Assembly: GCA_017482355.1 (NCBI GenBank)
Contig: JAFUNJ010000015.1
Coordinates: 1 to 49,023, forward strand
Direction of reading: 5' to 3'
Origin: Clostridia bacterium
Lineage (GTDB): Bacteria; Bacillota; Clostridia; Oscillospirales; CAG-272
Length of the DNA: 49,023 bases
The notes under the pieces are model-generated. The model was given only the letters and a program-made list of their open reading frames with translations, was not told the DNA's origin and made no database searches. Positions 45,504 to 49,023 of this stretch are shown here, piece after piece (the stretch's first letter is position 1; each line of letters opens with the position of its first letter). Position numbers and translations under genes: made by a program.

Positions 45504-45881
45504 CTACTCCTTTTCTGCGACAACTTCTACCTCTACCAAAGCTCCTTTGGGAAGATCCTTTACTGCCACGCAGCTTCTTGCGGGCTTCTCGGTAAAATAC
45601 TGTGCATATACTTCGTTGAATGCGGCGAAATCTGCCATATTGGCAAGGAAACACACGGTTTTAACTGCGCTCTTTAGCGAGCTGCCTGCGGCAGATAGCA
45701 CCGCCTCCAAATTTTTGCAAACTCGGTGAGTTTGCTCGGTAATATTTTCACCTTCCAAAGCTCCTGTTTCAGGATTTAGCGGAATTTGACCGGAGGTAAA
45801 TATGAGATTACCCACAACTACTGCCTGTGAGTAAGGGCCGATTGCCGCCGGTGCTTTGTTTGTTTGAACTTTACTGCTCAT
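45504..45881 (-). CDS. ridA: RidA-family imine/enamine deaminase
   Basis: A 125-residue RidA/YjgF protein that hydrolyses reactive 2-aminoacrylate and 2-aminocrotonate released by PLP enzymes such as threonine dehydratase. Features are KAPAAIGPYSQAVVVGN, LIFTSGQIPLNPETG, and the conserved Arg and acidic end KPARSCVAVKDLPKGALVEVEVVA. The start at MSSKVQ has AAGGAG 8 nt upstream. Its location directly after ilvA fits exactly the toxic intermediate made by that enzyme. The stop overlaps the ribosome site of leuA. Confidence 0.94.
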   Translation of the reverse strand: MSSKVQTNKAPAAIGPYSQAVVVGNLIFTSGQIPLNPETGALEGENITEQTHRVCKNLEAVLSAAGSSLKSAVKTVCFLANMADFAAFNEVYAQYFTEKPARSCVAVKDLPKGALVEVEVVAEKE

Positions 45882-45902
45882 AACTTTAACTCCTTTCAAA
45901 AA

Positions 45903-47093
45903 TTACACTAATTTGAATCCTTCATCACGCAACGTTTTCGTGATGAGGTTAACGTGTTCAAAATCTCTTGTTTCCATTTCAATACGGAGGAAGCAACCGT
46001 TCACGCTCTCGGTGTTGCCCTTTTCATAATGAACACCGGTTACGTTACCGCCGTGATCCGCGATGATACGGGAAATTTCTTTCAGCTGTCCGGGCTTGTC
46101 GATAAGCTCTATCAGCAAGCTTGAGGAACGGCCGGAATTGAGAAGACCGCGATCTATGACACGGGATAGACTTGTAACGTCAATGTTACCGCCGGAAACA
46201 ACGGCAACAACGCGTTTTCCTTTCAGATCAAATTTGTCCGCCATCACAGCCGCAACTGCAGTTGCACCTGCGCCTTCTGCAATCATCTTTTGCTTCTCAA
46301 TAAGAGCAAGAATGGCACTTGCGACCTCGTCATCGGTAACAAGGGCGATTTCATCCACATACTCGCTGACATAACGGAAAGTATTTTCGCCGGGCTTCTT
46401 TACCGCAATACCGTCGGCAATGGTGGAAACGGAAGATAGACACTCAATTTCTCCGTCCTTTACCGAGTTATACATACTCGGCGCACCTGCGACCTGAACA
46501 CCGTAAACCTTAACGGAAGGTCTGATTTGCTTTGCAGTATAGGCGATGCCTGAAATCAGTCCGCCACCGCCGATAGGGACGACAATTGCGTCGATATTGT
46601 CAAGGTCATTAAGGATTTCAAGAGCAATTGTACCTTGACCTGCGATGACATTTTCATCATCAAAGGGATGAACGAAGGTGTACCCTTCACTGTCACGAAG
46701 CTCGAGAGCTTTCTTGTAAGCATCGTCATAGCAGCCCTCCACCAGACATACCTCGGCGCCAAAACCTTTTGTTGCTTCGACCTTAGAGATAGGAGCTGTA
46801 TCGGGCAGGCAAATAAGAGATTTAATTCCGTTTTTTGTTGCCGCCAGCGCCACGCCCTGTGCGTGATTTCCTGCCGAGCAAGCAATAACGCCCTTCGCCT
46901 TTTCTTCTTCACTTAGCATTGCGATTTTATATGCAGAGCCCCTTACCTTGAATGAACCCGTGATCTGCAGGTTTTCGGGCTTCAGATATAGCTCACAATC
47001 GGGAGCGATACCGTAAGCTCTAACCACATTCGTTTCACGAATTATGTTCTTGAGCACCGTCTGTGCATTAAATACTTTGTCGAGAGTTAACAT
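45903..47093 (-). CDS. ilvA: Threonine ammonia-lyase (threonine dehydratase) with ACT domain
   Basis: A 396-residue PLP enzyme that makes 2-ketobutyrate from threonine, the first step to isoleucine. PLP Lys is in SFKVRGSAYKIA, the PLP-phosphate loop is PIGGGGLISGIAYTAK, and CSAGNHAQGVALAA is conserved. The last about 75 residues form one ACT domain (LIELIDKPGQLKEISRIIADHGGNV) that probably gives feedback control. Start chosen at MLTLDKV (47093), behind GGCGGG; longer in-frame starts at 47099 and 47111 are possible but 47111 lacks a ribosome site. It is the first gene after the T-box leader. Confidence 0.94.
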   Translation of the reverse strand: MLTLDKVFNAQTVLKNIIRETNVVRAYGIAPDCELYLKPENLQITGSFKVRGSAYKIAMLSEEEKAKGVIACSAGNHAQGVALAATKNGIKSLICLPDTAPISKVEATKGFGAEVCLVEGCYDDAYKKALELRDSEGYTFVHPFDDENVIAGQGTIALEILNDLDNIDAIVVPIGGGGLISGIAYTAKQIRPSVKVYGVQVAGAPSMYNSVKDGEIECLSSVSTIADGIAVKKPGENTFRYVSEYVDEIALVTDDEVASAILALIEKQKMIAEGAGATAVAAVMADKFDLKGKRVVAVVSGGNIDVTSLSRVIDRGLLNSGRSSSLLIELIDKPGQLKEISRIIADHGGNVTGVHYEKGNTESVNGCFLRIEMETRDFEHVNLITKTLRDEGFKLV

Positions 47094-47146
47094 TTTCATC
47101 CCGCCTTTCATGTTTTAGGTTTATGTGTCGTTATTCGGCTTTAAGG

Positions 47147-47630
47147 CAAAACAAAACCCGCCTCAAAGCTCATACTTGCTTTGAGACGGGTGTTACTTAC
47201 AAACATAGCACTCGCGGTACCACTCAAATTGCGGATATATAATCCGCCACCTCTTCGAAGTCAGACAACTTCTATGCACTAACGTAGCATACACGGGAAA
47301 CGCCTACTGGGTGATCGTCCTTTGGGGCTTCCGGCTCAGAAGTGATGGGAAGTCTACAGTCCTTTGCCGGGATCGCACCATCCCCGGCTCTCTGAGAAAG
47401 TCGCTTATAGGTTCCGTCTTCATCGACGCCTTTACTTTGATCGAAGTCAAACAACCTCTATGCATTTACGCAGCATACACGGAGTTCCCTACACACATTT
47501 GCTTCAGGTTCCCGGCTCGGAAGTGAGAGGACAAGGATAATAAACACACTGAATTACACCAACCATCAGCTCTCTGCGCTGTTTTTCCCGATGTCCATTC
47601 TTCGTCATTGCCTTTGATAATATTCAATTT
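47147..47630 (-). ncRNA. T-box leader of the ilv-leu operon with a duplicated stem I
   Basis: A minus-strand leader of about 480 nt, longer than the usual 250-300. The T-box motif GAGTGGTACCGCG (47225-47213) and a terminator hairpin ACCCGTCTCAAAGC / GCTTTGAGGCGGGT with TTTTGTTTT (about 47193-47147) precede ilvA. Upstream are two stem I units about 182-186 nt apart, each with AGAGAGC, TCACTTC-GAGCCGG and CCGTGTATGC-GCATAGA. The segment 47256-47296 matches 47442-47482 at 36 of 41 positions. Only the gene-proximal unit has an antiterminator. UGGU in the T-box pairs with a tRNA whose discriminator is A, as in Leu, Ile and Val tRNAs. The specifier codons were not resolved; a CTC (Leu) triplet lies near the expected place in the distal unit. 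Confidence 0.85.
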
Positions 47631-47636
47631 TTACAC

Positions 47637-47665
47637 ATTTTACTCCTCAAAGAAAGAAAAGTCAA
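47637..47665 (-). promoter_or_regulatory. Sigma-A promoter of the ilv-leu operon
   Basis: On the minus strand TTGACT (47665-47660), 17-nt spacer, TAAAAT (47642-47637). Transcription starts near 47630 and passes the T-box leader before ilvA. Confidence 0.8.
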
Positions 47666-47693
47666 GGGGTTTACGAAGATTAGTAACATAAAT

Positions 47694-47719
47694 ATTTTCG
47701 AATATTACTATCGAAAATT
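47694..47719. promoter_or_regulatory. Imperfect palindrome between the ilv promoter and the DeoR gene
   Basis: TTTTCG and CGAAAA are arranged as an inverted repeat with an AT-rich centre of about 11 nt. It lies about 30 nt upstream of the ilv promoter's -35 box and about 200 nt before the DeoR promoter. It is a possible operator, but no binding protein can be named. The rest of 47720-47920 shows nothing I can support. Confidence 0.3.
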
Positions 47720-47920
47720 TCGATGAAGAATATTTTTGCAAAAAAACCGACGGTCATACTCCATTGATAATCTTAAAAGCTGCCTACTTGGACGGTTTAC
47801 AGGAAAAAGACAATCGACCGAAACTATTCGTCTAACTCCGCGCCACCGCCTTATGCAACGATATCACTATGACGACTTGCGTAAAGGATGGCTGTTTTTA
47901 TTCTTTATGAAAATTTTCTC

Positions 47921-47949
47921 TTTACTTTTTATGAAAAGTAATCTATAAT
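47921..47949 (+). promoter_or_regulatory. Promoter of the DeoR-type gene with a palindrome in its spacer
   Basis: TTTACT (47921-47926), 17-nt spacer, TATAAT (47944-47949). The spacer contains ACTTTT-TATG-AAAAGT (47924-47939), a perfect short inverted repeat placed to block polymerase, and CTTTATGAAAA-type words are repeated just upstream. Autorepression by the DeoR protein is plausible. Confidence 0.6.
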
Positions 47950-47986
47950 ATTTAAAGTCAAGAGCGCAATTCACAACGGAGGATCC

Positions 47987-48742
47987 ATGTATAACAACGA
48001 TAGAGAAAATGAGATCCTTGCTGCCATAAGATCGAACGGATACGTGAGCGTAAAGGAGCTTGCGTCGATGCTCTCGATCAGCGAATCGAGCGTTCGCCGA
48101 GATCTTTCGAATCTTCACAGCAAGGGGCTTATATCGAGAAAGCACGGAGGTGCTGAGGCAATAGATTCTGTTACGAGGAACATACCGTATTCTCACAGAT
48201 ACCAGCTTGGAAAAAACGAAAAGAAAAGGATCGCGCAGGTTGCCGCTACTCTTGTGAAGGAGGGAGACGTCGTGTTTCTCGACGCATCGAGTACCACGAT
48301 ATATCTCGCAAAAGAGATTGCGAGCATAAGCGGAATCACGGTAATAACTAACGGTGTTGATATTGCTCGTGAGCTATGCAACTATTCCGTAAAAGTCATC
48401 TGCACGGGCGGTCTTATGTATAATGAGGATAGAGTTATGCTCGTAGGAAGCATGGCGCTTGACGTTATAAGATCTATTCATGCCGATATTGCCTTCGTAT
48501 CAAGTCAAGCGCTGAGCTACGACGGCGTTATGACCTGTGTATATCAGGAAGCGAACGACATTCGCCGTGCAATGATTGAAAACGCCGACAGACGCGTTTA
48601 TCTTTGTCTTGAATCGAAGATCGGGCGTATCGCGCCTTACCGTCTTGCCACGCTTAATTCTGTTGATTATCTCGTGTGCGAAACAGAAGTCCCGAGAGAG
48701 CTTTTCGACAAATTCCCGAAGGTAATTTTTTTACATCCGTAG
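47987..48742 (+). CDS. DeoR/GlpR-family transcriptional regulator
   Basis: A 251-residue sugar-phosphate-sensing repressor. The N-terminal helix-turn-helix is NGYVSVKELASMLSISESSV, then RRDLSNLHSKGLISRKHGGA. The effector domain has the phosphate-sugar isomerase-like motifs GDVVFLDASSTTIYLA (about 90) and NGVDIARELC, TGGLMYNEDRVMLVG and the AFVSSQALSYDG block. The start has GGAGG upstream (ACGGAGGATCC). No sugar-catabolism gene is visible downstream in the window, so its target is not known. It may regulate genes beyond the right edge. Confidence 0.92.
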   Translation: MYNNDRENEILAAIRSNGYVSVKELASMLSISESSVRRDLSNLHSKGLISRKHGGAEAIDSVTRNIPYSHRYQLGKNEKKRIAQVAATLVKEGDVVFLDASSTTIYLAKEIASISGITVITNGVDIARELCNYSVKVICTGGLMYNEDRVMLVGSMALDVIRSIHADIAFVSSQALSYDGVMTCVYQEANDIRRAMIENADRRVYLCLESKIGRIAPYRLATLNSVDYLVCETEVPRELFDKFPKVIFLHP

Positions 48743-48860
48743 GGTGCGACAACCTCGGGAACCCCAAAAACCCGCTTTGCTCGTTTCGGGAACCCCTACC
48801 TCGGCGCACCGCGCAAAAACGATGTTACTTCCCTTTGGCACACGGTTGCTCTGCAACCTA

Positions 48861-48916
48861 CACCTCATCCACCGCAGACGCAGCGTCTGCGGTCCCCCTT
48901 CTCCCGCTGGAGAAGG
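48861..48916 (+). repeat. Dispersed repeat, module B copy 2
   Basis: CACCTCATCCACCGCAGACG then CAGCGTCTGCG, with CCGCAGACGC/GCGTCTGCGG palindrome and a CTTCTCC-GGAGAAG hairpin. It is closely related to 3513-3565 on the opposite strand. Neighbouring sequence at 48743-48860 carries no gene I can support, and 48946-48968 has three tandem ATTATTC-type units. Confidence 0.68.
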
Positions 48917-48987
48917 TATAACGACGGGGCAAATCTTCGCCACACATTATTCATTATTCATTATTCCTTAGTCAGTATTCATTAAAC

Positions 48988-49013
48988 AAGCTCCCCCCGA
49001 AGGTGGAGCTTTT
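48988..49013. terminator. Hairpin with T run near the right edge
   Basis: AAGCTCC and GGAGCTT pair around a C-rich loop, followed by TTTT. Likely a terminator for the DeoR unit or a gene beyond the edge on the other strand. Confidence 0.6.
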
Positions 49014-49023
49014 CTCTTGTTTG

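Noticed and set aside
48940-48975. Tandem ATTATTC units as a variable-number repeat of functional interest
   Set aside because: Only about three units next to a generic terminator; too short to claim a role.

Overview
The window looks like a chromosomal segment of a spore-forming, anaerobic clostridium, probably an uncultured gut Clostridia/Oscillospirales-type genome. The evidence is a sporulation regulator of the SpoIIID family, a SCIFF peptide with its radical SAM maturase, a T-box leader on a branched-chain amino acid operon, many small lipoproteins, and Firmicute-style strong Shine-Dalgarno sites and sigma-A promoters. Base composition and gene style are fairly even. I saw no phage, insertion sequence or CRISPR array. 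The taxonomic placement is inference from gene content.

Layout. 1-3343 (minus strand): a truncated lipoprotein, a small ORF, spoIIID, a lipoprotein, a metallophosphoesterase and peptidase T. 3368-3565: a composite dispersed repeat. 3642-8391 (plus): thiamine pyrophosphokinase, a 1054-residue ECF sigma factor with a huge C-terminal extension behind an ECF-like promoter, and a lipoprotein. 8396-12069 (minus): a heterodimeric multidrug-type ABC exporter. 12258-17575 (minus): a tightly packed six-gene operon (lipoprotein, cysteine desulfurase, murD, nnrD, phosphoesterase, membrane protein). 17740-19856 (plus): two CobW-type P-loop proteins, the first with a giant His/Cys-rich metal-binding loop and the second fused to a YcgQ-like domain. 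These are followed on the minus strand by a His/Cys-repeat lipoprotein and an amidohydrolase-acyltransferase fusion. 22770-23311: repeats and tRNA-Ser(GGA). 23402-24632: L10 leader, rplJ, rplL. 24693-26836 (minus): glycosyltransferase and ychF.

26988-30432 (plus): the SCIFF peptide, an intercistronic terminator, SCIFF maturase, a PLP decarboxylase and a GNAT acetyltransferase. 30591-32814: a PhoP/PhoR-type two-component system with a possible Pho box. 32917-34903: nitroreductase and MaoC-type hydratase divergent from a LysR regulator, with overlapping face-to-face promoters. 34949-47093 (minus): one long operon ilvA-ridA-leuA-leuC-leuD-leuB-ilvB-ilvN-ilvC-ilvD plus an AAA+ DUF815-type ATPase. 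It makes isoleucine, valine and leucine and is preceded by a T-box leader with a duplicated stem I. 47987-48742: a DeoR-type regulator, then a repeat-rich tail.

The parts most worth a second look are the sigma factor with its own regulatory-looking C-terminus, the CobW/YcgQ fusion cluster, the amidohydrolase-acyltransferase fusion, the double-stem-I T-box, and a 12-nt identity inside the rplJ and SCIFF promoters. All family calls are from reading motifs; no database search was run.
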